Source: Psychrobacillus sp. FSL H8-0483
GTDB lineage: Bacteria > Bacillota > Bacilli > Bacillales_A > Planococcaceae
Assembly (NCBI RefSeq): GCF_038637725.1
Contig: NZ_CP152052.1
Span: 1,099,501 to 1,163,500, forward strand
Direction: 5' to 3'
DNA length: 64,000 bases
Shown here: positions 36,132 to 44,463 of the stretch, one piece after another
Numbering within the stretch: position 1 is the first letter of the stretch
Layout: each line of letters starts with the position of its first letter
Notes under the pieces: model-generated
What the model saw: the letters and a program-made list of their open reading frames with translations, nothing else
What the model was told of the DNA's origin: nothing
Databases searched by the model: none
Made by a program: the position numbers and the translations under genes

Positions 36132-36168
36132 AGGACCATCCAAATGCTACATGGATGGTCCTCTTTTT
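36132..36168 (+). terminator. Terminator of MoxR operon 1
   Basis: AGGACCATCC (36132-36141) and GGATGGTCCT (36153-36162), 11-base loop, then CTTTTTT. Confidence 0.85.
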
Positions 36169-36210
36169 TGGTACACTATATATATTCACAATGTAAATGG
36201 AGGGTTTCAA

Positions 36211-37080
36211 ATGACAGAGCATTTAAAAATTGGTTTTATTGGTACGGGTGTTATGGGGAAAAGTTTAGTAAAGCATTTATTGAAAGCAGGTCATGAAGTC
36301 GTTATTTATACAAGAACGAAAGAGAAAGCCGAGGAATTAATAACAATAGGTGCATCTTGGGTAGAGCATGCAAGTGATGTAGCTGAAAATGTACATATTA
36401 TTTTTACAATGGTAGGTTATCCGCATGATGTAGAAGAGATCTATTTTGGAATAAACGGTATTTTTTCTGTGGAAAACAAAGGTCTAGTTGTAATTGATAT
36501 GACTACGTCTACTCCAACTCTTGCAAAAAAAATCAATATAACAGCAAAAGAGAAAGGAATGCTCTCATTAGATGCCCCAGTTTCCGGTGGAGATATCGGT
36601 GCGCAATTAGGTAAACTTTCCATTATGTGTGGAGGAGATAAAGAAACATTTGAACAAGTGCTGCCTGTATTAAATCTTTTTGGCGAAACAATTTTATATC
36701 AAGGTGCTGCTGGAGCAGGTCAACATACGAAAATGTGCAATCAAATTACGATTGCTACAGGGATGATTGGGGTTTGTGAAGCACTTGCCTATGGGAAAAA
36801 GGCTGGACTAGACTTAGAACATGTCCTACGGTCTATCTCAACTGGAGCAGCTGGATCATGGTCTTTAAGTAATTTAGGACCTCGAATGATTACCGAAAAT
36901 TACGAACCTGGATTTTATATTAAACATTTTGTAAAAGATATGAAAATAGCCCTAGAAGAAGCTGAAAACATGAATTTACAATTACCAGGATTGCAACTGG
37001 CAAAATCTATGTACGATGAGTTAATAGCAAAAGGTTACGAAAATAATGGAACCCAGACTTTAATAAAAACATACGAATGA
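36211..37080 (+). CDS. ykwC: NAD(P)-dependent beta-hydroxyacid dehydrogenase (YkwC-like)
   Basis: Oxidoreductase of the 3-hydroxyisobutyrate/6-phosphogluconate dehydrogenase superfamily, 289 residues. N-terminal Rossmann GFIGTGVMGKSLVKHLL, substrate block DAPVSGGDIGAQLGKLSIMCGG and the catalytic Lys region GAAGAGQHTKMCNQ are all present. Substrate unknown. The ATG at 36211 follows AATGGAGGG; the open frame starts 20 codons earlier inside a terminator and is not used. Gene order ykwC-cheV-kre matches B. subtilis. Confidence 0.9.
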   Translation: MTEHLKIGFIGTGVMGKSLVKHLLKAGHEVVIYTRTKEKAEELITIGASWVEHASDVAENVHIIFTMVGYPHDVEEIYFGINGIFSVENKGLVVIDMTTSTPTLAKKINITAKEKGMLSLDAPVSGGDIGAQLGKLSIMCGGDKETFEQVLPVLNLFGETILYQGAAGAGQHTKMCNQITIATGMIGVCEALAYGKKAGLDLEHVLRSISTGAAGSWSLSNLGPRMITENYEPGFYIKHFVKDMKIALEEAENMNLQLPGLQLAKSMYDELIAKGYENNGTQTLIKTYE

Positions 37081-37148
37081 CATAGTAATTATTTACTGCT
37101 ATATGATACAATCGGATTATTCTAGTTGTTAAGGAAAGGGCGATTTAT

Positions 37149-38051
37149 GTGAGTGACCATAAAGGAATATTACTGGAAAGTGGAACAAATGAGTTAGAAA
37201 TAGTGGAATTTCAAGTAGGATCTAATAACTTTGGAATTAATGTTATTAAAGTAAAAGAAATCATTCAACCAATTGCTGTCACATATATTCCACATGCACA
37301 TCCACATGTAGAAGGTATCGTTCAACTCCGTGGGGAAGTATTACCAGTTGTTAATATGAGTAAAGTTCTAGGACTTCCAGCTATCAATAGTGAGCAAGAA
37401 AAATATATAGTTGCAGAATTTAATAAACAACGAGTAGTTTTCCATGTTGACAATGTTACGCAGATTCATCGGATTTCTTGGAACCAAATAGAAAAGCCCT
37501 CCAATATTTATCAAGGTGGAACTTCTCATGTAATAGGTGTTATTAAACGAGATGATGTAATGATCCTCTTACTAGATTTTGAGAAAATTATTGTAGATAT
37601 TAACCCGGAGTCGGGTATAAATGTAGATTCTGTCAAAAAACTAGGTCATCGAGAGCGTTCCAATAAGAAAATAGTCGTTGCCGAAGATTCTCCACTTCTG
37701 CGAAAGCTATTACATGATACATTAAACGAAGCAGGCTACGTTAATCTGGAATTTTTCGAAAATGGAAAGGACACTCTTAACTATTTAGAACAATTAGAAA
37801 AAGTGTCACCAGATATTTCGGAACATGTTCAAATAGTGGTGACAGACATTGAAATGCCTCAAATGGATGGACATGCTTTAACGAGAAATATAAAAGAAAA
37901 TAGCCACTTATCTAAACTTCCAGTACTTATTTTTAGTAGTTTAATAACGGATGATCTTCGTCATAAAGGCGATCAAGTGGGAGCGGAAGATCAAATTAGC
38001 AAACCTGAAATTGCAGAACTAGTATTAAAAATAGATAAATTTATATTATAA
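37149..38051 (+). CDS. cheV: Chemotaxis coupling protein CheV
   Basis: Couples chemoreceptors to CheA and takes part in adaptation. The 300 residues hold a CheW domain (about 15-155; IVQLRGEVLPVVNM) and a receiver domain (about 172-300) with acidic pocket AEDS, phospho-acceptor Asp 233 in VVTDIEMPQMDG, and conserved Lys in ISKPE. Start GTG at 37149 with AAGGAAAGGGCG upstream. Shows that the organism is probably motile. Confidence 0.93.
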   Translation: MSDHKGILLESGTNELEIVEFQVGSNNFGINVIKVKEIIQPIAVTYIPHAHPHVEGIVQLRGEVLPVVNMSKVLGLPAINSEQEKYIVAEFNKQRVVFHVDNVTQIHRISWNQIEKPSNIYQGGTSHVIGVIKRDDVMILLLDFEKIIVDINPESGINVDSVKKLGHRERSNKKIVVAEDSPLLRKLLHDTLNEAGYVNLEFFENGKDTLNYLEQLEKVSPDISEHVQIVVTDIEMPQMDGHALTRNIKENSHLSKLPVLIFSSLITDDLRHKGDQVGAEDQISKPEIAELVLKIDKFIL

Positions 38052-38092
38052 AAAACTAGCGTGAAAAGAATTCTTTTCACGCTAGTTTTTTT
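38051..38092. terminator. Bidirectional terminator between cheV and kre
   Basis: A 20-bp perfect inverted repeat, 38051-38070 with 38071-38090 (core CTAGCGTG ... CACGCTAG), flanked by A and T runs; usable by both converging genes. Confidence 0.85.
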
Positions 38093-38172
38093 CGTTCTCG
38101 AATGTTTCTATTTTCTATTCTCATTTAATACCGTAACTGTTGTACCAGTATAAATGAGAGACTAACCATCTA

Positions 38173-38637
38173 TTATCGATCTAAATAGGATTTCATCGTT
38201 TGCGGGCGTTTGTTTGTTACTCGCGCAGATTTTTTAGCAAAATGTGTAGTTTGGCTTGAGGACTTTTTGATGATAGGTTGAGGTCCTATATAATCGGTAA
38301 GAATTTGTCTCGCAGTTCTTAAATTCATTTTTCTAATGGGGTTCCGATATGTATCATCGAGATGCCCAAGATGTTGTAGTTGTTTAAAGTCCTCTTTTAC
38401 AGGGATAATATGAAAAAAATAATCTGCACATTGTATTAATACGGAGGATTGCTGTTGACTATTTTTCGGATTGCGAACAAAATGAAGTCCAATTTTTTTA
38501 GCTTTGTTTTCTACTATTAGTTTTTGAATTGCTAATTTCTTTAGTTCATAAAGCGGCTTATTGTCGATTGCCGTTTTAGCATGTCTATTTACGGTGTATA
38601 TTGCAGTAGCTATTAGTTCTTCAACGCTGGTGGCTAT
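38173..38637 (-). CDS. kre: Kre (YkyB) family regulator with a non-standard start codon
   Basis: Homologue of B. subtilis YkyB/Kre, which limits competence by affecting comK mRNA. The frame gives 154 residues from an ATA at 38637 (or 155 from an ATC at 38640), equal to the known length. Family blocks are VEELIATAIYTVNRHAKTA, KKIGLHFVRNPKNSQQQSSVL, DYFFHIIPVKEDF and LGHLDDTYRNP. AGGAGG lies 5 bases before ATC and 8 before ATA; a TAG in the same frame precedes it. No ATG, GTG or TTG occurs until codon 105. Either an AUA/AUC start is used or the sequence has an error. Confidence 0.78.
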   Translation of the reverse strand: MATSVEELIATAIYTVNRHAKTAIDNKPLYELKKLAIQKLIVENKAKKIGLHFVRNPKNSQQQSSVLIQCADYFFHIIPVKEDFKQLQHLGHLDDTYRNPIRKMNLRTARQILTDYIGPQPIIKKSSSQTTHFAKKSARVTNKRPQTMKSYLDR

Positions 38638-38842
38638 GATAAATTCCTCCTACGAAAGCTTTTTATATACTCCATCATACCAATTTTCCAAGTAATTGTG
38701 TAAACAAATCAAAAAAATATTGTACAAAAGGATTTTAACCTTTATTATCTAAAGAAAGTGAGAATTGTGTCGATAAAATGAGGTAAAGTATTATTTATAA
38801 ATTGTATCGTATTCTTCAGTGCGCTACATAATGGAGGACTAC

Positions 38843-40885
38843 ATGAACAAATCTACAGATACAAAGCAAGCTATTAGTAATTATTTAGTTGATGTAATCC
38901 AAGATAATTTATTTCTACTTACTTGTATTTTGAAGAAAAATAGGAAAAATGAGTTTTCAATTATATATCTAAATAATGCTGCAACAAACTTTTTGGCAAA
39001 GATAAATACAGTTTCCCAAGCTTTATCATTAGAAAATATTTGGAATCAGTTGCCTATTCATACAAATTTAGAACAAAAGCAACAGGTGCTATATAATTTC
39101 CCATTAAAACTTGAAGATGAGCTATATGTGTTTGATATTTCGATTGTTTTAATAGAAGAAGGATACAATAATGTGTACGGAATTACAATGAATAACAAGA
39201 CAGAAGAAGAAACTGAAAAACGTGTTTTAACAGAAGTGAAAGAAAAATATCTTTCACTTGTAAACAATAATTTAGATTCTATCTTCTCTATTGATGAAAA
39301 TGGTATTATTCAGTATTTGAATATGGTGACTTCAAAAGTTTTCGGATATGATCCTGTTAAGCTGGTCAAGAAACCAATCGAAAAATTGATTGAAGAAAAT
39401 TCCTTAAGAAATTTCCAACTTATGATGAAGCAAACCTTAAGTGGTTATGCTACTGAAATGCAGAATTGTTTAATTCAGCACGATAAAGGTCATTATATTA
39501 CTACTTACTTAAAAGCGATTCCTATACAAAATAAAGAGATAGTAACTGGTTTTCATTTAATAATTCGGGATACAATGACAGACACGGATGAACAAAACCA
39601 ATTATTTTATCTTGCTTACCATGATCATTTAACGGGATTATGGAATCGAAGAGCATTAAAAGAGCATTTACGTGATAATTTAATTCAAGCAAATAGCTTA
39701 CAAAGTGAAATAGCCATTATGCGAATTGACTTAGATAGATTTAAACTTATAAATGAATCACTTGGCTATAGCTATGGAGATGAATTATTAAAGAAAATAG
39801 CAGATCGTCTTGGTCTTTATATTGATAAAATGAGTAATTTATATAGACAAAGTGGAGATGAATTTGTTTTTATTTTAAAAGGTAAATCCCGAGAAGAGAC
39901 GAGCTTGTTTTCCGAAAGTATTTTAATGGAGCTTTCTAAACCCATTTATTTGGACCATCAAGAATACTTTGTTACTGCGTCTGTAGGAATCTCTATGTTC
40001 CCTCATGATGGTAATAAAATTGATGAGTTGCTTCTTAAAGCCGACCAAGCTTTATATGTAGCAAAAGACAGAGGACGAGCACATTATCGTTATTTTCAGG
40101 AGCAAATGAACTTATCTTTTCCAAACGAAGCATTGATGGAATCTCATTTGCGAAGAGCGATAGAAAAAGAAGAGCTTTCTATTCATTTTCAGCCACAAGT
40201 TAATTTAGTGACAGGTGAAATAAACTCTTTTGAAGCCTTACTTCGCTGGAATAATAGAAAGTTTGGTTATGTTTCACCAATGCAATTTATCCCACTTGCG
40301 GAACAATCAGGGATGATTATGCAAATTGGTGATTGGGTATTGGAAGAGGTTTGTAAACAGTTAAAATATTGGCAAGAGAAAGGTTATCGTGAAGTTCGTA
40401 TTGCCGTAAATATTTCACCCCAGCAATTTAAACAAGAAAATTTTGCTGTTAAAATTCGGGATAAAATACGTAAATATAATATAAGTCCTTGCTCATTAGA
40501 AGTAGAAATTACCGAGAGTGCAATGACTGATATGCAAGATACGCTTACCATGTTAAAAGAGTTGAAAGACATTGGGATCGTTATTTCTATCGATGATTTT
40601 GGAACAGGATATTCTTCTTTAAGCTATTTGAAAAAGTATCCGATTGATATAATTAAAATTGATCAGTCGTTTATTAAAGATATGGAATTGGATGAAAAAA
40701 ATGCAGCGATTGCAACTACGATTATTCAACTGGCACATAGCTTAGGAATGGAAGTTATTGCAGAAGGTGTAGAAAAAGATAAGCAAGTGGAAATATTAAA
40801 GGCTGCAAATTGTCAAAAAGCCCAGGGCTATTATTTTAGTCGTCCAGTACCAATAGACGATATTAACAAATCATATATGAATTGA
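38843..40885 (+). CDS. PAS-GGDEF-EAL cyclic-di-GMP protein
   Basis: Cytosolic 680-residue protein that may make and/or break c-di-GMP. An N-terminal PAS-like region (about 10-110), a PAS domain (about 115-235), GGDEF (about 245-410) with the active-site motif as SGDEF (337-341), and EAL (about 425-670) with FEALLRW (Glu 464), the DDFGTGYSSL loop and KIDQSF. The EAL residues look complete; the S in the cyclase motif may or may not keep activity. ATG at 38843 follows ATGGAGGAC. It lies where B. subtilis has other EAL genes near fadH-darB. Confidence 0.9.
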   Translation: MNKSTDTKQAISNYLVDVIQDNLFLLTCILKKNRKNEFSIIYLNNAATNFLAKINTVSQALSLENIWNQLPIHTNLEQKQQVLYNFPLKLEDELYVFDISIVLIEEGYNNVYGITMNNKTEEETEKRVLTEVKEKYLSLVNNNLDSIFSIDENGIIQYLNMVTSKVFGYDPVKLVKKPIEKLIEENSLRNFQLMMKQTLSGYATEMQNCLIQHDKGHYITTYLKAIPIQNKEIVTGFHLIIRDTMTDTDEQNQLFYLAYHDHLTGLWNRRALKEHLRDNLIQANSLQSEIAIMRIDLDRFKLINESLGYSYGDELLKKIADRLGLYIDKMSNLYRQSGDEFVFILKGKSREETSLFSESILMELSKPIYLDHQEYFVTASVGISMFPHDGNKIDELLLKADQALYVAKDRGRAHYRYFQEQMNLSFPNEALMESHLRRAIEKEELSIHFQPQVNLVTGEINSFEALLRWNNRKFGYVSPMQFIPLAEQSGMIMQIGDWVLEEVCKQLKYWQEKGYREVRIAVNISPQQFKQENFAVKIRDKIRKYNISPCSLEVEITESAMTDMQDTLTMLKELKDIGIVISIDDFGTGYSSLSYLKKYPIDIIKIDQSFIKDMELDEKNAAIATTIIQLAHSLGMEVIAEGVEKDKQVEILKAANCQKAQGYYFSRPVPIDDINKSYMN

Positions 40886-41370
40886 ATCAATTTCATAATT
40901 CCATACCTAAATGAAAAGACACGAACAAAACTAAAGGAAACTAAAGAAATTATATTTTACACGCAAAAAGTATAATTGATTTCCGCTATAGGCGGACGCT
41001 TTCCGCGTGGTGAGCGATAAGCCATCACTGCCGCTACGCATCGTTTGTGATGTCTTATCTGTCTCACTCATCCCGCTGGAGTCGCCACCTCCGCTTCAAT
41101 CAACAAAGTGATAAATGTTCGTATTTTTATGACAAAGTACTATTTATGAAATTAACTCAATAAAGTAAAAACGTAGATTTCTTTTAGAGATTTACGTTTT
41201 TTTTAATAGAATAAGAAAGTATATAATTTTCCGTTCCATAGCTCCAATGTTTCAGACATCGTTATCACGACAAGAAAAATAATCGCAATCGTTATTGGCT
41301 GCCGAATTTTGATTGCTGTCCGAATTTCCAATCCCTCCTCTTCATCCGATTTTCGCTCCTCGACCTTTCC
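40886..41370. repeat. Gene-free stretch with repeat family A and a terminator-like stem
   Basis: A full family A hairpin is at 40981-41104 (inner arms GATAAGCCATCAC / GTGATGTCTTATC). A 14-bp stem at 41167-41104+ follows: AAAACGTA (about 41167-41175) pairs with TACGTTTT (about 41093+100), ending in eight T, and could stop the GGDEF-EAL transcript. At 41210-41238 lies a truncated lead of the A+B composite. No gene is seen. Confidence 0.65.
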
Positions 41371-41721
41371 TTATGAAAAATCCTTTTTATATCGGACGGC
41401 CAGGTAAATTCCACCAGCTAAAAATGCCAGCGTATATTTGAACAAGAAAAAGATGTTCCACATATAGTCTTTAGGAAAAATCAAGTCACATAGAATAATT
41501 GCCCACAGCACACAGTAACTGCTTTTCAAAAAGATTTTATTTGTCCGTTCGTCGTCTTGCCCAATCTTCTTATAAAATACATAGGTAAAAATTGCACTAC
41601 CCATAAGCAGTAAAAAACCAACTCCAATGAGAATATTCCAATTTCCCGTAGATTGTTCAGCCCAGGACTTTAAAGGGTGAAAAATTGCGTTATGGATATC
41701 TGAGATAAACTTAATTTTCAT
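41371..41721 (-). CDS. Four-helix membrane protein paired with an HTH regulator
   Basis: A 116-residue membrane protein with about four segments (about 30-50, 65-80, 85-100 region). Its family is not certain; small membrane proteins of this size (DUF2178/DUF3796-like) are often encoded directly after a Cro/CI regulator in Firmicutes. ATG at 41721 with AAGGAAGTGA upstream is preferred over the GTG at 41730. It overlaps the regulator gene by 11 bases, so expression is coupled. Confidence 0.7.
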   Translation of the reverse strand: MKIKFISDIHNAIFHPLKSWAEQSTGNWNILIGVGFLLLMGSAIFTYVFYKKIGQDDERTNKIFLKSSYCVLWAIILCDLIFPKDYMWNIFFLFKYTLAFLAGGIYLAVRYKKDFS

Positions 41722-41950
41722 TTTGATCACTTCCTTTCACATAAGTAAAAATATCGTTTACATCAACATTAAAAAAATCGGCAATTCGAAAAGCCAACAG
41801 CAGAGTCGGAACATAATTTCCTTTTTCCATTACGAAGATGGTTTGTTTGGAAACCCCGACTTTCTCTGCTAAATCTTGCTGAGACATTCTGGCAAGTACA
41901 CGATATTCATAAACCTTATTTGATATCGAATCACCAAAATCTTTCTTCAT
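41711..41950 (-). CDS. Cro/CI (XRE) family HTH transcriptional regulator
   Basis: A 79-residue DNA-binding protein made almost only of an HTH domain: VYEYRVLARMSQQDLAEKVGVSKQTIFVMEKGNYVPTLLLAFRIADFF (helix-turn-helix at about 20-45). ATG at 41950 follows AGAGGTGATTGTC. Partner of the membrane protein gene that overlaps its 3' end. It probably regulates its own small operon; the signal is unknown. Confidence 0.85.
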   Translation of the reverse strand: MKKDFGDSISNKVYEYRVLARMSQQDLAEKVGVSKQTIFVMEKGNYVPTLLLAFRIADFFNVDVNDIFTYVKGSDQNEN

Positions 41951-42044
41951 GACAATCACCTCTTGAATCATATTATAAACTCAACTTTTCCAAAAGTAAA
42001 GTAAACTTATACTAAAGGTTGAAGTATCTTTATAACCGCCTCGT

Positions 42045-42405
42045 CGGAGGCCCGCACGATGCGGGTCAGACAGTCGTTGCGAAATGTTCTTTTATTTTGC
42101 GACGCGCTTTGCGCAGGAGCACCATGAAGTCGCGAACATAGACTGTCCTCCTCTGAAGCTATATGAGTTGGAAAGCATCTTTTCATTCATTATCCAAAAA
42201 GATCTTAACCTTATTCGTACTGTTGAAGGAGGGCGACGGACAGACAAACGCCATAAGATTACCGAGAAAAGAGAGGCTGGTCGTGACGTCAGTCACGACC
42301 AGCCTCTCTAAAAATCAATCGGTAGTGATATAGCAATAAGTCTGTCCAAAGACCTACGAAAACGATACAAAACAGGTTTTGTACTTAGAGGGCGCTTGAG
42401 CTTTT
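42045..42405. repeat. Partial family B repeat with exchanged inner module
   Basis: The first part (about 42047-42155) is a GC-rich, multiply paired module with CCCGCA/TGCGGG and GACAGTC ... GACTGTC arms, nearly identical to about 59482-59598. The second part (42160-42405) is the 3' half of family B with the 40-base hairpin at 42270-42309. It ends at the fadH promoter region. Confidence 0.75.
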
Positions 42406-42427
42406 CTAATATTATGATAAAATAAAT

Positions 42428-42445
42428 GAATGAATATTCATTTAT
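42428..42445 (+). promoter_or_regulatory. FadR operator upstream of fadH
   Basis: TGAATGAATATTCATTTA matches the B. subtilis FadR consensus (TGAATGA-N-TA-N-TCATTCA) at all but one fixed position. It lies 20 bases upstream of fadH, a known FadR target type, so repression relieved by long-chain acyl-CoA is expected. A TATGAT -10-like box lies at 42413-42418. Confidence 0.82.
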
Positions 42446-42464
42446 TTTAAAGGGGTGCTGACTA

Positions 42465-43232
42465 ATGTTGAAAGAGAAGACGATTATCGTTACTGGCGGT
42501 TCAAATGGGATGGGAAAATACATGGCAATGAAGTTTGTTTCAGAAGGAGCAAATGTTGTCATTACTGGTCGTGACTTAGAAAGGCTAGAAAGCGCAAAAA
42601 AAGAAATTGAAGCATATGGTAATACGATAGCCATTTTTCAAATGGATGTGCGCAATCCGGAGCATGTTTCAGCGATGGTAGAGTTTACAGATAAAACGTA
42701 TGGTCAGATCGATGGTTTGGTAAACAATGCAGCTGGTAATTTTATTGTAGAGTCAGAGAAACTTACACCTAATGGCTGGAAAGCTGTTATTGATATAGTT
42801 TTAAATGGATCTTTTTACTGTTCCAATGCGGTAGGGAATTATTGGATCAGTAAAGGAACGAAAGGATCTATTTTGAATATGCTTGTAACTTATGCATGGG
42901 GAGCAGGGGTGGGCGTAGTTCATTCTGCAGCTGCGAAAGCGGGAGTTATGTCACTAACTAGGACTTTAGCGGTCGAGTGGGGAACTAAATACGGTATTCG
43001 AGTGAATGGTATTGCTCCTGGCCCAATTGAGCGAACAGGTGGAGCAGGGAAACTCTGGGAATCGGAGGAAGCAGCAAAACGAACCATTCAATCCATTCCA
43101 TTAGGTCGCCTTGGTAAACCAGAAGAAATTGCAGAGCTTGCTGCATTTATTTTATCTGATAAAGCTTCCTATATGAATGGAGAAATTGTAACATTAGACG
43201 GAGGTCAGTGGTTAAATCAATTTCCATTCTAA
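42465..43232 (+). CDS. fadH: 2,4-dienoyl-CoA reductase (FadH/YkuF)
   Basis: NADPH-dependent SDR enzyme reducing 2,4-dienoyl-CoA during breakdown of unsaturated fatty acids. The 255 residues match B. subtilis FadH (YkuF): cofactor motif GGSNGMGKYMA, NNAAGNF, then HSAAAKAG, where the usual SDR Tyr-x-x-x-Lys is Ser-x-x-x-Lys as in this family, and APGPIERTGGAGKLW. Ribosome site AAAGGGGTGC. The FadR box upstream fits the function. Confidence 0.93.
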   Translation: MLKEKTIIVTGGSNGMGKYMAMKFVSEGANVVITGRDLERLESAKKEIEAYGNTIAIFQMDVRNPEHVSAMVEFTDKTYGQIDGLVNNAAGNFIVESEKLTPNGWKAVIDIVLNGSFYCSNAVGNYWISKGTKGSILNMLVTYAWGAGVGVVHSAAAKAGVMSLTRTLAVEWGTKYGIRVNGIAPGPIERTGGAGKLWESEEAAKRTIQSIPLGRLGKPEEIAELAAFILSDKASYMNGEIVTLDGGQWLNQFPF

Positions 43233-43346
43233 AAAATTATAAATAGTTTGTAAGCGATTTCACAGGTTTTTATTCCTTTCATATGCTATCATAGTTTTAT
43301 ACGTTATGTTTTCATAACATGAAAACAAACAAAGGAGTAGAATGCA

Positions 43347-43799
43347 ATGATATCTGTGAGCAGCAAAGATTTTTTACAAATTCCGATTGAGGATTACATT
43401 ATTTCAGCGGAAAAAGTAGCACACGTACAATTAGGAAATAACGCTGAACATGCATTATTAGTATTAACTAAAACTGGATACTCTTCTATTCCAGTGCTAG
43501 ACGTGAAATATAGACTGCAAGGTTTAATAAGTACACAACAAATAACAGATGAAATATTAGGATTAGAACATATTGAATACGAACGACTACCAGATTTAAA
43601 AGTAGATAGTATTATGAAAAAAGATATACCAGTCATTCATTTTAATGAAAAATTTCAAAAAGGTTTAGATTTATTAGTTAACAATCCTTATGTATGTGTA
43701 GTCGATGATGAGCAAACATTTTTAGGTATATTAACGAGAAGAGTTATTTTAAAGCAAATGAAAAAGTATTTATATCAATCACAAGAAACTCAAGTGTAA
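43347..43799 (+). CDS. darB: c-di-AMP-binding CBS protein DarB (CbpB/YkuL)
   Basis: Cytosolic 150-residue protein with two CBS domains. In B. subtilis apo-DarB stimulates Rel and pyruvate carboxylase and is blocked by c-di-AMP. Characteristic blocks align: AEKVAHVQLGNNAEHALLVLTKTGYSSIPVLD, YRLQGLIS and the C-terminal ILTRRVILKQMKK. Ribosome site AAAGGAGTAG. In B. subtilis it directly precedes ccpC; here an MFS gene and repeats lie between. Confidence 0.92.
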   Translation: MISVSSKDFLQIPIEDYIISAEKVAHVQLGNNAEHALLVLTKTGYSSIPVLDVKYRLQGLISTQQITDEILGLEHIEYERLPDLKVDSIMKKDIPVIHFNEKFQKGLDLLVNNPYVCVVDDEQTFLGILTRRVILKQMKKYLYQSQETQV

Positions 43800-43810
43800 C
43801 GACAACCTGG

Positions 43811-43839
43811 GAAGGCCTCTTAAAAGGCCTTCTTTTTTT
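43811..43839 (+). terminator. Terminator of darB
   Basis: GAAGGCCT (43811-43818) and AGGCCTTC (43825-43832) then TTTTTTT. Confidence 0.87.
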
Positions 43840-43969
43840 CAGAGTAAAAAAGTATATACGCTTCTACTCATTAACTATCCAGACTCCAGTACTTTTCGGG
43901 CACTCTCTTGAAAAAGTACCTACATCCATTAACTTTTAAGATGATCGTTTACTATTTTTTTGTATGCAA

Positions 43970-44338
43970 TTGATTATAGTGAAAGACGGCGACTCCAGCG
44001 GGAATAGCAGATGTTTTCTGCACCGAAAGCGAAGCGGCAGGTGCATGAGCTGAAGGCCCCGCAGAAGCGAACAAAGGAACGAAGGCTAAGAACGCCACCT
44101 CGTGTGGCAACGCCTTCGTGACCAACATCCTGTTGGCCTGAGGAGACTGAAGCCATGCCCGCGGAAAGCGTCCGTCTGGAACGGAAATCAATACATTGGA
44201 AAAGGGACCAACTATCAGTCTCTAAATAACTTTAGGACAGCCTCCCACTCAGAAATCACGATCCTGGTATGTTGAATAAAAAGTATACAAAAAACAGGTG
44301 TAGAAAAAGACTCGTTTTTCTACACCTGCTTCAATTTA
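43970..44338. repeat. Long family A element (reversed) plus family C hairpin
   Basis: A 220-base family A element in reverse orientation (43970-44190) with a longer central part, ending GGAAAGCGTCCGTCTGGAAC. After about 85 bases comes the family C unit 44275-44338, identical over 64 bases to 13317-13380. Both C copies have the same reversed A end upstream, so A and C moved together. No protein frame in this stretch looks real. Confidence 0.75.
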
Positions 44339-44463
44339 TGGACTTATACGGCTGTGCGCAGGAGCATGATCCACGCCGTGTGGACCTAAGATGCAATTTT
44401 GGCTACGCAGTCCTTATATATCTTGTTGCGACCATTCTTTTATTAGGAAATGGGGGGGGAGTT

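Noticed and set aside
38641-38690. Possible leader peptide (14 codons) ending within the kre start region
   Set aside because: It has no ribosome site and a TATGAT promoter-like box overlaps its start codon, so it is probably not transcribed as a leader.
42084-42311. 75-codon plus-strand frame inside repeat B
   Set aside because: Its counterpart at 26250-26340 has a 2-base deletion and the frame ends in the hairpin; no ribosome site.
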